NCBI GenBank assembly: GCA_914767715.1
Contig: OU612070.1
Span: forward strand, 26,958,025 to 27,022,024
Direction: 5' to 3'
Length of the DNA: 64,000 nucleotides
Source: Membranipora membranacea
Taxonomy: Eukaryota > Bryozoa > Gymnolaemata > Cheilostomatida > Membraniporidae
A model generated the notes under the pieces. It searched no databases, had not been told where the DNA came from, and was given only the letters and a program-made list of their open reading frames with translations. Position 1 is the first letter of the stretch; the number at the start of each line of letters is the position of its first letter. Shown one piece after another: positions 25,037-35,740 of the stretch. A program made the translations under genes and the position numbers.

Positions 25037-25936
25037 CTATAAATCATGGCCGCTGATTTTGACATCAAATTTTTCACTTTCAGTTAGTTCACTCCCCAAC
25101 TGCTGTTCACTGCTGTTATATGGACATTTATGATATATAACATAAGGCAAGGATATCATCGATGATATGATGACAATTCCCGCGATGTAATAATATATAT
25201 AGATCCAACTACCTGTGGAATCATGTATCTGTTCTGAAAGCAAAGAAAGAAAAACAATAGTTTTTTTGATGTTTAGAATATTTAATGCAAGCGCATATAA
25301 TGTGCTGAAGGAACAGGAATTTAATATCCGGAAGGAAAATTCAGATATTATCCCAATTCAAATTCGGGTTTGATTCAAATTTCTCAAATCTGAGGAAGTT
25401 GAAGTTGTCTTTTCAACATCAAGGAGAGAACAAATCTTTGTTTGATATATAAATGTATGTGCTGTATGTAGTCACTCAAGTTCCATTTGAGTAGATGGCC
25501 TGCATAGAGATAACTGAATATTTGGCATAACTACTGTTTGATTAACAAAGTCCGATTGGTCCGATGGCATATTTGTAGGAGGAAAAGTTTGCCATTTTGC
25601 ACATGGTTGTGTTGGCTATCTTAAAATCTAGCCAACATTTACTCACCCTATTTAATTATTGTAGACTTATATTTCAACTAGCCGAAATTTAATGCAATTA
25701 GCCAAACACTAGCCATAATAAACATTTGATTTGTGCCTCTAGGCTGTCCTACACATAACAGACTCGTAGCCTAATTACCCACTATAAAAGAAGAAATGAT
25801 GAATCCACATGCTTGGAACACCATTTGGAATCCCATGCCACTTGTAACATTCTCTTCACCAATGAGTTCTCTCAGAGCTGGGGGTAGCAGACTGACGTAC
25901 CCATCGTGGATAAACCCACCAGTATGACAGCTACAC
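25037..25936 (-). CDS. Monocarboxylate-transporter-like (SLC16/MFS), last two exons
   Basis: Exon 25779-25936 encodes CSCHTGGFIHDGYVSLLPPA, then LRELIGEENVTSGMGFQMVF and a hydrophobic stretch. It joins through a GT/AG intron (donor at 25778, acceptor at 25234) to 25037-25233, which begins EQIHDSTGSWIYIYYYIAGI and stops after a short acidic cytoplasmic tail. The order 'GG..SLLP..L.elIG.en..sgmGf...' followed by 'DsTGSw...yyiAG' is that of helices 10-12 of monocarboxylate transporters. I could not find the preceding exons on the minus strand between 25.9 and 29 kb. Either they are further away behind a long intron, or this is a truncated duplicate. The substrate is unknown. Confidence 0.7.
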
Positions 25937-28900
25937 CTGTACAAAACACTTAACAATTTCAAGACTTAGTTTGCTGGCGCCTTCTTGTTACTAAATATTA
26001 TCTACTTCAGAATCTCACCAGATTTAAATAGAGCAAAATGCCAAAGATACTTTTCTATACCAGTAACACAGTGATCTTGTGCATGTTGGCACACTTTTCA
26101 ATCTGATCAAAACCTACCTAGCAACGGTTTAATGCATTGTAAATCTTTACCATCAAGCTTGAAAGCACCAAAAGTTACATAATATCTAGGCTCTTTCATT
26201 CATTCTTAATAATATGTAATAGAAATATTGAGGTGTTACTAAATTTTGCACTGGGTATGAATAGAGAGTGAATCATCATCTCTATTCAATTCATCAGGAT
26301 GCCCATTGCTGGGATCAGAAGCTGATGCAGTGAATTGTATTAACTGAAATCTCATTGAATAGAATTAAAGGTTGTCATCAAATCGTCCCTCATTTAATGC
26401 AAAATGAGCTGAGGCCACTTTTACTCAAGATTTATTAATCCTTGCTAATCTCTGATTTACTCTTGTTCTAAGACAGGTAGAGATTCATAGTATTTTTTGC
26501 CATAAAGTTCAGCTGTGTCTGCTGAAGCTGAGTTAAATTTGTTTTCCTCAAACTGACACAGCATGGATATACAGGCAGCTGATTAAGGTGCTGTCGTGGG
26601 ATTAACAGTGGATTATCTATGTCATTCTTAATCCGATCAACAAGCGCGGTTGATTGCATGGTGAGATAGATTATAACGAACAAATTCCTGAAGAGTTTTT
26701 TCCCCTAGCTCTTTCAGAAATGATGTCCATTTTTGACCCGCAGACATATTTTTTAATTAATCCTAATTAATTAAACTTTTATGGGGCTTCCCGCAATAGG
26801 CAAAAGCGTGACATGTTCCCACTGTAATAAAATTGATTATATATAATCAATGTAAAATCCCTACCAGCTGAGAGCTACTGCATATGGGATTTTACACTGA
26901 TTATTAATGATCAATTTTATTACAGTGGAACAGGTCAGCTTTTGCCTAATGCTACTCCGTGTATTATGAAATAAACAGAGTGGGAATCGGAGTACCGGTT
27001 GCTGAGAAATTCACATGTGAAGTCAATTTTTGCAAAAGTTCACAAGATGACTGTGAAAAAGAGAACATTCCACATGTTAAACAATTTACCTTGCTTTACT
27101 AGTATTATATATTGGAAGATTTGAAGGACTCATACACCTTGTCGGGACGATACCTGAATGGTTTGCATGTTTGACCTTTTTTTTGCAACGCATAGGGCCT
27201 ACAACTTTTATTGTGCTGTGCTAAAATGTCCCACTTTAGTTATGCGTATGTGTATATAAATAAACAGATATCCACTCTATTTTTACTGCACAAAATGACA
27301 CATGGTGACATGGCTATCATAATAAGAGCGAGTGTTACATAAATAGCAAAAACTTAAAATCAATACTTATTTAAAAATGTCATTGATGAAGGAAGGGAGT
27401 TAAAAAAAACTTAAACACAATTATTTTTTAAACTTGTGTTCCTCATGCTCTCTGTTCTGTGGTCCTTCATTAAAGAGTCAGTCAACCTGGCAGAGTGTCG
27501 ATGTCTAGATGGCACAAAGGTTTGATAGGCGGTGGTTAGGGTCATTGATAACTTTGGCCCTGTATTGTGAGCACAGGTTAGACATATTATATACCTGTAT
27601 GCATTTTAGGCGCAATTCCTAAGCTTGACATTGTAATGCTGATCATTTTACTGTCATGTCTGTTCAGCAGCCGCTTTCTGTGAATGCTAACCCAGCGCCA
27701 AGCTTGAAAAAAAGTTTCATTACACTTGATTCATTGGCAGGGGATAGAGTCACCAACTGCAAATTTCAAAATGTATAGATATCAATAATGTCAACCGACA
27801 TATTTGTCCTAACATCGCAATCATGCTGTTTATAAAACCATGATGATGTTTCTAACTTACAAAATTTATGTGCAGCATCGCAAGAATTAAAATTTTGAGA
27901 CATGTCACAAAATTGTTAAGTTATATCACGTTAAATATGCAGGCAGAGCTCTTGTTCCAATGATGCGGACTTGAATTATGCAAGAAGAACACATGATGAC
28001 CATGTGAGCCAGAACAACTTCAATGTGAATTCTGAGCTCAAGATGTACTCATAAACTTGGTCAATGTACGTATTAGGTCAATGATCAGACTATGAGATGG
28101 GAAACTAAGGAATGTCATTGTCTGATAACAGTTCACGACCCTATAGTATGTTATATCTTGAGGACCATCTTGTTAGGTAATGCTGTGAAATAAATTAGAT
28201 ATAATTTGGCTTGTTGAGTACCTAATCACTGAGTAAGGATATAGTATCCTTACTCTGTCACCTAATGCTAATGTTCAGGTGATCAATGAAGTGGCTAAAT
28301 CACAATTAATTTTAACTCATACATAATTAAGTATTCACATTACTTTGGTGTTAAACTTTCAAACTTGCAGAGCTTGTAAATCATCGTCTAACGGACTTGA
28401 TATTTCTACATGGACAAAAAATATCAGAGAGGTAGGTACAACAATTACAATTCAGTATAAAAAAGTTGATAATTCTGTGGTTTTCACTGATCTAAAGCCA
28501 AGCAATAGACTGAGTGATTCTCGCGAATGCTATTGAGACTCGCTCATAAGAAACTCTCTACCGGTTTGATAATGGTGTAATATCAGCACTTCACCGAGAG
28601 TTTAGTATTCAGCGCTCCTGTTGAGAAAAAAGAAATTTTATTTTCAAAGTACATAGATTTATCAATGTGACTAGTTTGTAGTTCGTTCTAGGAAATAGAA
28701 TGATTAAGAATTCCGCTCTCGGTTGTGAGAGTTTATAGGCTACATGTCAAGGTCTTAGGCATAGAGTGTAGGACAAAGGCGGTATCTATCCTGTTCTAAT
28801 TAAGATGAGGCCTAAATATATGACCAATGACCGGATCTAGGAAATACAAAAGTTTTTTCTATGATATGTTTTAGTCATTAACTATTTAAAGTAGGGACTA

Positions 28901-29089
28901 TATCTGGAAATGGCTGTCAAAATCTCAGATATTTCCATAGTGTTCCTCCAGCATGCTCCTCACAATAAGATAATCAAGGATGTTAGGTTCACACATCCCG
29001 AGTCACTTCGGCTTGAGAGGTTATCTGTAATCTGGATATACTTAATGTATGTTACTTACTTTTCTATTGTGTCTGATTTTTTTTCCTAG
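25937..29089. other. Intergenic; one MITE, no gene seen
   Basis: Short frames here lack motifs. The MITE at 26798-26947 is listed separately. The sulfotransferase 5' UTR exon must lie upstream of its acceptor at 29089, but I cannot place it. Confidence 0.45.
26798..26947. mobile_element. 150-bp MITE, long inverted arms, possible TA target
   Basis: The ends AGGCAAAAGC and GCTTTTGCCT are inverse complements. The arms continue through CACTGTAATAAAATTGAT and TGTAAAATCCC with few mismatches, leaving a loop of about 25 bases. TA occurs at both ends (TAGGC/GCCTA), as Tc1/mariner-type elements would leave. Confidence 0.8.
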
Positions 29090-29093
29090 AGCG

Positions 29094-31689
29094 ATGAAAA
29101 GGTACCCATGCTCAAACTTATTCGTGCTTTGCATATTGTTTGCCATCGGATGCATGTCAATCCTAACAATAGCCAAGTATGGCAGGTTGGAAAAAGTGGA
29201 AACACAGGAAACATTGGGGTCTGCAGTAACCAATGAGTTTGATGTGAGTAGTGTGTTTTAAATTTCAAACATGTACATAATTTCCCGTTCTTACTCCCAT
29301 GGCCTATCATCCTAAGTTTGGTATGACACAGACTACCTGTGGACATTTGTGGGACCAAACAGACTTTTACTAATTTTGTGCATCAGTAAACGGCTGTGCA
29401 ATCCTATGTTGAACTTTAATTGTAGTATGTATGTATTAGTTTTATTATGTTGTGTGATGTGTGACCACTGACCACAATGAATCTGGGATTGAGCCTGAAC
29501 AGACAACTCCAAAGCGATTCGGAGAACCAGTGTTGTTGCTTGTTACTTGATACTAAACCCTTGAGAAAAAATGTGATTTAAACCTCAAGACCAAGGTTGT
29601 GCTAGCATTTTTGACGTCACTTTGAGGGTTTTATTGCCTTTTATTCTAGCAAACATTTGATGACAAGGTTACTGAACCGATCAGTAAGAAAGCACCAGAT
29701 TACCAGACCTACAATTCTACTTTGGCAATGGAGAGAAGAATAAATGGGGTACGACAGCTGTGTAACCAACAAAAGTATCAATATACCAGGTAACAATTTC
29801 AGCTAATTATTTTAAGTCATAATTTTTATTTGTGATCTCCGTCGAACTGTTATAAAAAAAGTTGTGCCTAAAACTGCCTCTTGGTAGACCTAGAGATTCA
29901 GACTCAATCAGAATATAGAATGGATTCAATGTTCGTCTCCATCACAGCCACAACCATTGAAAAGTAATCAATAATTTGTAGAACAAAGCCAACAGATTTC
30001 CCCGCCAAGATGTAAAATTTGTCAGTGCGAATCATGCATAGACTTTTTTGTTCACATTCGTTCTCATTATTAAACATCTGGAGGGTCACAGAGGGAACCA
30101 ATACAAGCCAACTGAAGAAGTTTGGCCTCAAGGGGCCGTCAGACGGGGGGCAAGACGCTGGGGGCTCAGACTAGGGAAGTTAAATTGTCAGGTCATGATT
30201 ACAATTGGACAAATTGCTCGCACAAATTAAGTTGCAAATCTGTCGGATTATCTCCCTTGTTTTTTCTTTATATCGCTATCCGTGTAATTCACTTTAAATT
30301 TCATATACTCTTTGACAAGACTAAATTTTGTAGGGATAAAACTTTTGGTGGTAAGAGTATAGTCTCCATAGATGGAATTAGAGTTACATACTGTCCTGTT
30401 CCTAAAGCAGGCTGGTCTACATGGAAGGATCTCTTCTACCAAGAAGCAGGAGTAGCTCATCTGATGAGTGACCACTCGCAGTGAGTAGAACTTGGAACAT
30501 TTATGAAAACCGTTCCCTGCTATTCAGTCTACCTTACTCCGGGTAACATCTTGAATGCTGCGATTTAGCCTGAAGTACGTGTAACTTTCCGAATATCACC
30601 AAAAAGATAGTGGACCGCAATCCGCAGAGCTAATAGTTATTAAATCTGTTTACAGCACAGGGTATGGGAGTGAGTGGGGAAAAGCAGGTCTCGCAGTGAT
30701 GACTAATGATAATCTGCCAGATACAGAGATACGAATGGTGTTTGTGAGGTGAGTTGAGATCAGCATCCCATTTATTTTGTGTTATGTTTTAGATAATGAC
30801 ACTCAGACCTTTGTATGGGTTGAATAAAATATTTATCACCTCGAGTCATGTCACATCAGATTCAACCAGATGTTATCTACTTGATCAACAACATCAATAA
30901 CATTCTATTCAATTTTAATTCGGTCTCTTTTTTTCTTTCTATTTTTTCTTCTTGCACTGAGCGCAAAACATTTCCAACGAGATGACTTTGGTTGCCCATA
31001 AAAGTATATACATCATATAATGCTGCTCTGATTCCCTAGGATGATTTTTACGAAAGCTTTCGACGTATCTCAGTCCTCAAATAGATTTGGCCGTCAAAAC
31101 TTTAGATTTGCAATGAGTTTCACCGTGCTCATTCACATTGATAATTTTGTTATCCTAGCATATACTTTAATTAATCTATAGAAACCCCTACAAGAGGCTT
31201 GTATCAGCTTACAAAGACAAAGTCCTCAGAAACGACGGGAGATACATAAAACAATGGCAGTCACTATCCTGCCCTTCAGCGACACTGAGCCCACCACCGG
31301 ATCCACCTCTGACATTCTCACAGTTTGTCTCATCCTGTGTTATTGATATGGCTTATGGAAAAATTAAAATCCTGACAGAGTTTGGAGCAGGAGAAAACTT
31401 AGACCCTCACTGGAAGCCTCAGACTCTACTGTGCAACTTCTGTTCAGGAAATTATAACATCATTGGTCATCTGGAACACATGGATAATGATGTTAGTTCA
31501 GCTATCAAACAACTAAATATGACAAATGTTAGACAGCGTCGTGTGAACGTATCGACTCAAGGAAAACTCAAATCAACAGCCTTCTGGTACAAACAGCTAA
31601 ATCAAACTCAGTTATCTCAGCTCTCACAGCTATACTCCTATGACTTTGCTCTTCTTGGGTATAACAGTGAACCTCCTACAATAGACTGA
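29094..31689 (+). CDS. Golgi carbohydrate sulfotransferase (CHST8-14/HNK-1ST-type, Sulfotransfer_2)
   Basis: Five coding exons (29094-29243, 29650-29789, 30334-30480, 30656-30748, 31182-31689) join in frame to 345 aa. The ATG lies just after an acceptor (CCTAG/AGCG), so the 5' UTR is spliced. A short basic N terminus (MKRYP) and one hydrophobic segment at about 8-27 form a type II signal anchor. The PAPS 5'-phosphosulfate loop is CPVPKAGWSTWKDLF at about 117-131. The 3'-phosphate motif is RNPYKRLVSAYKDK at about 177-190, opening the last exon. The C terminus has YSYDFALLGY, as in this family. Such enzymes transfer sulfate from PAPS to glycans (GalNAc, chondroitin or HNK-1 type); the acceptor cannot be told from sequence. 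Length and all motifs look normal. The last exon is the source of the truncated copies at 42.3 and 50.0 kb. Confidence 0.94.
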
Positions 31690-32327
31690 ATGCAAGATAA
31701 TCACCATTACAATTTTGATTAACGTATATCATGCATCTATGGGAGACGGCGGAAAAAGTCTGGAGGGACTCGAACTACATATCAAGCTGCAAACCTAATA
31801 ACTTGTTGATAAATCGTTATTGTTGATTTGTCATGGAAAGCTCAGTGTATATTCACTAAAAAAAAACCAGGAGATAAATTGTAAAAACCTGCGAAATAGC
31901 ATTATCATTAATTTTTGCAGTTGTTTTATCCTGTACAAAAGAAGAGATGATAAATATGATCGCACTTTATCATTTAAAGTTGTAATGTAAGATGCTTATC
32001 TGTCGAGAGGCTTCTGTGGTAGATCGCTATTTTAGTTGTAGGCTGTCTAGTTTGTGCGGGTATCCAGTTAGTAGCTATGTAGTGTCACATTGAAGCTGTC
32101 ACTCCTGAGATATTCAAAATAGTCCATCTCAAAAGTAACTTTTATAGTTCTTGTGATTTCGGATTTCTTTCCAAGTCGTTGGTAAGGGCAGATCCATACA
32201 GGAGAATTGGCTTGATATCATAATGAGCAATAGTGTAATTTATGAATCCCGACTCACAAAACCAACCAGATTGATGTCCATGTGCATGTACTGATGCATT
32301 ATGGGTCTCCTGGAATCCATTTTTTGT

Positions 32328-32645
32328 TGAATTCAATGTAAAGATATATATAGAATTCATTCCCGCCCGCTATTACTGCTGACCAGTAATAGCGGTAATT
32401 ACTGCTGACCAGTAATTACTGCTTTGTTGATTAATTAATTATTAATTATTAATTAATTATTGTTGTTAATTAATTATTAATTGTTGAATTCAATGTAAAG
32501 ATATATATAGAAATCATTCCCGCCCGCTATTACTGCTGACCAGTAATAGCGGTAATTACTGCTGACCAGTTATTACTGCTGACCAGTAATAGTGGTAATA
32601 GCGGTAATGACCAGTAATAGCGGTAAACTGCTGACCAGTAATTAT
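32328..32645. repeat. Duplicated block of CTGCTGACCAGTAAT repeats and AT-rich spacer
   Basis: About 95 bases starting TTGAATTCAATGTAAAG recur about 155 bases later. Each contains TACTGCTGACCAGTA, a near-palindrome, several times, with GCGGTAAT between copies. A TTAATTAATTATTAATTA stretch separates the two blocks. Absent from the corresponding part of unit 3 (about 50.55 kb). Confidence 0.8.
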
Positions 32646-33522
32646 TTACCGTTGTGATCGATGTCGAGAAATTGGGTAGATGACAAATGATCGAGATGTT
32701 CATTGTGCCTAATTTTGTAGATAACATTGGTATTTGAGTCTTCACTGTGAATGGAGACACTCATGTATCTTAAAACACTCGCATCAAATAAAATAACATA
32801 ACAAGCTAGTATATATAGTCAAACTATTAACTTGATTCAATATGACTATATACTCGGCGTAGTCCCTACCAATCATATGCTAAGGGTTTTTCCAGGGCAG
32901 GCTGCCCAGCCAAGTAAGGGAAGCAATTCCAAATAAAGCAAAAATTTTGTCTGGCACCCTAAAAACATTTGAATGTATGTTCTGATATTTCCAGACTATG
33001 AAAAATGTCCCTGTGTCTATATGTCTTTAAATGGAGTCCATCTACCAACAGTAGTTCGTTACTACCATAGAGTTATTATATACAGAATATCAAGTCTATC
33101 AATATTACTGAATAATATCAGCACACCCAGAACACGTAAAATTTCCCAGTTACAAAGAGAATATTGTCATTCACATATAGTTTTACAAAATGAGTAATCA
33201 TAAACACATCTGATAGATACTGTGTGGAAGCTATAATCAACCTACTCCAATGTCAACCATGTCTTTGAGTTATCAGGTTTTTAGGCCACTCTATGTCTGG
33301 AACTATCACCAACCAGAGTTGCCAACTAGATTCATAATGAGCATCAAAACCCACTATATAAAAGAGGATTTACATATTTCTGATGTCATGCACTTCTTGC
33401 TGCTTACCCCAAAGTGGTCATTCACTATGTTTCGATGAGTCGTATGGAGGGATCAAATGAGTTGTCTGCTCTCGATTCAAGTGGATGACTATGATTTCCA
33501 TGATAATAAAACTTAAAGAAAG

Positions 33523-33614
33523 GTCAACCCCGGCCGGGATTTGAACTTTGGGATTTGTACCATGGTCTCCTGCCTCACAATCTTTGATGCTTTCCATTCA
33601 TCTACGCTGCCACC
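33523..33614 (-). pseudogene. tRNA-like/SINE remnant, unit 1 copy
   Basis: The minus strand has an A-box-like GGTGGCAGCGTAGATGAATG and a B-box-like AAGTTCAAATCCCGGCC. The same sequence is at 43275-43367 and 51427-51518, so it was present before the units multiplied. Confidence 0.55.
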
Positions 33615-34325
33615 AAAGCAATGAGTTAACACAAACCATTGATAATGGAAGTAAAACTAATGCTAATACCATGGTTCGATAACATATATGTTGTAAAATT
33701 GTTTGACTCTTTGACTCATATTAATGACTTTATCTCCCTCAAATTTTCTTCAGGTGTACAAGAATGGAATATTGGTGACATGTAACAATATTGCCACCAG
33801 AGACAGGAACACACCACAAGTAAGGGTTGTCAAGAAATCCCCACCGTGCCTCTAAAACCATTGCCATCAAACTTTGAAACTTCCTACTTGAAGAGGAAAA
33901 CTGCAGATAATCGTTTAAAATTAAAATTAAATTTAAAATTAGTATTAGGCTTTAGTGACCACTGTGTCTAACAATTTTTGGTTTACAATAACTGAGCCTA
34001 AAGAAATCCTAGACGCCTATTTGATGTCATCGTTATCATTTTTGATAGATATTTGAATGCAGTTGGATTTTATTACAAGAATAAACACAGTAATAATGAG
34101 TAGTTTTGAGCCATTTTTTTTTTCTTTCGCAAATAAATCAAACAAATGTTTTTCTTCATTGTTTAAGAAACAATTCGGAATGCATCCGATTAGCTAATAA
34201 CATTATGATATACAGTTTTCAAGGTAATGAATGTATACATTTTTTAAAACTAAAAATAGACAAAGGAGCATACAAGCTTGGTGATGAACAACCAAAGTAA
34301 CTTTTTTGACTGTCTCTTTCTTTAT

Positions 34326-35313
34326 CTAGCTGACATAGCTATAGTGCCCTAAAAGTAAACAAATATAATTTGTATTGTGTAACTTATCTATGCAATGCTG
34401 TGTGAAATAGACACTCATCTCTTCGGCAAGTGGCCAAAATCTGATGGATGGGAATCTCAGGTGATAAACCTGTATTTAACTCACCACTAAAAGTTACTCC
34501 TCCTGTTCGTCCGTTATCATCTCTGCGTCCTCCTCTGTTGCCATCATCACCACCATTTCCACCATGTCCACCTCTACCATCACCACCATTTTGACCATTC
34601 CCATCATGTCCAGCCATGGGGTCATCTCCACCATTTTGACCATTCCCACCCCTACCATCAACACCATCATTTTCACCGTGGCTACCATGTCCATTGTTAC
34701 CGTCATCTCCTCCATTTCTGCCTTTCCCTCCATGACCATCTCTACCATCCTCTGCACCATTCATGTTTCCTCCACTCATTTCATTGTTGGTATCAGCGCC
34801 ATCGATGCCATCTCCATTGCTGCTACTTCCTCTTTTAGGAGCAGGTGCATATGCAGCAAGGCAAATGCCTATAAAAAAAGGCAGGTTCCATTTTGTAATA
34901 CAAGAAATTGTGATAATTGTACAAGTCATACTAGGCTAATCACATGTTTTGTAAAAGGTATAAACGTTAAAACTACCCAAAAAACTAAAATACTTAAATA
35001 GTACAAAATATGATATTTTTCTTCTTTATTATCAGAGCGAGGAGTTAGAGTGTCCTTGATCAGAGCAAGATGTTTTTTTATCAGGGCAGAATCTGGCAGT
35101 GAGAATATATTTGCTGGTTCCATATATATGACAAACAGATTCTATGTAGCTCCGATGACAAACAGATTTTTATATAGGATTTAGCAATTGGGAAAAAAAA
35201 GAAAGGTAAGAGATCTGGGTTTTTGTAGCGAGGCTGCAATTCAAGGGGATGAAAGGATACCTTAACTCACCAAGAATGACAGCAAACACAGCTAAGGAGG
35301 TGATATTGTTCAT
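34326..35313 (-). CDS. Small secreted glycine-rich protein, copy 1 (intact, minus)
   Basis: The coding exons are 35271-35313, 34485-34868 and 34326-34348 (149 aa), preceded by a non-coding exon from about 35640 to 35598. The 43-bp exon gives MNNITSLAVFAVILG, and the signal peptide is completed as ICLAAYA at the start of the next exon. PAPKR, a dibasic site, follows. The body is Gly/Asp/Asn/Arg-rich (GGHGGKGRNGGDDGNNGHG style) with Gly at most third positions. The last exon supplies GHYSYVS and the stop. The protein has no Cys outside the signal peptide and no Pro in the body. It is probably extracellular. I recognise no named family. Head-to-head with copy 2; its 3' end faces the sulfotransferase. 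Confidence 0.85.
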
Positions 35314-35666
35314 CTAAAAACAAAATAGATGAATATCTTCAGATAATGTGAAACCTCGGCGTCATTTCTTAGCTACATGGAAATATGTAATGTGGCCAAA
35401 ACATTCGGACGGATAAAGAGAGCTTTTAAAGATTCCATCCCTATGTCCGCAAATGATCATGTATAAAAATAAGACTGCTTTTAAATTGCACTGAACAGAT
35501 TTGATAATTTGTGATTATTATAATGAAATGAGACCATTCAAACCTTGATACTAAATTGTAGTAGAATTTCAAATTGTAACAGAATTAAGCTATTTACCTT
35601 GAAAGTTGTTGTTTTAGTCAGAAAAGTTTTCAAATTCTGTGATTAGTGTAAGCCACTCATATGCCT

Positions 35667-35740
35667 TTTATAGTGTTCAATTAAAAAAACTTGCATTAAT
35701 TATGTACCGTTACAATGCACGACGGCATGTGGGGGTCGTA
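35667..35740 (-). promoter_or_regulatory. Promoter of Gly-rich copy 1: TATA plus conserved upstream block
   Basis: TATAAAA on the minus strand at 35667-35673 lies about 30 bases before the inferred start. About 30-65 bases further upstream is a block shared by all six copies, containing GCCGT..TGCA.TGTAACGG-type sequence and CCCCCACATGCC. Confidence 0.75.

Larger units (their letters stand above)
31690..34325. other. Unit 1 sequence between sulfotransferase and Gly-rich gene 1
   Basis: The first kilobase is the sulfotransferase 3' UTR/flank. A structured repeat lies at 32328-32645 and a tRNA-like pseudogene at 33523-33614. The rest is homologous to 42.7-44.4 and 50.2-52.6 kb. No additional gene is supported. 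Confidence 0.5.

Noticed and set aside
34564-35001. Antisense Thr/Ile/Ser-rich frames opposite each Gly-rich exon
   Set aside because: They are the complement of Gly/Asp codons and lack start context and splice logic; the sense genes explain them in every copy.
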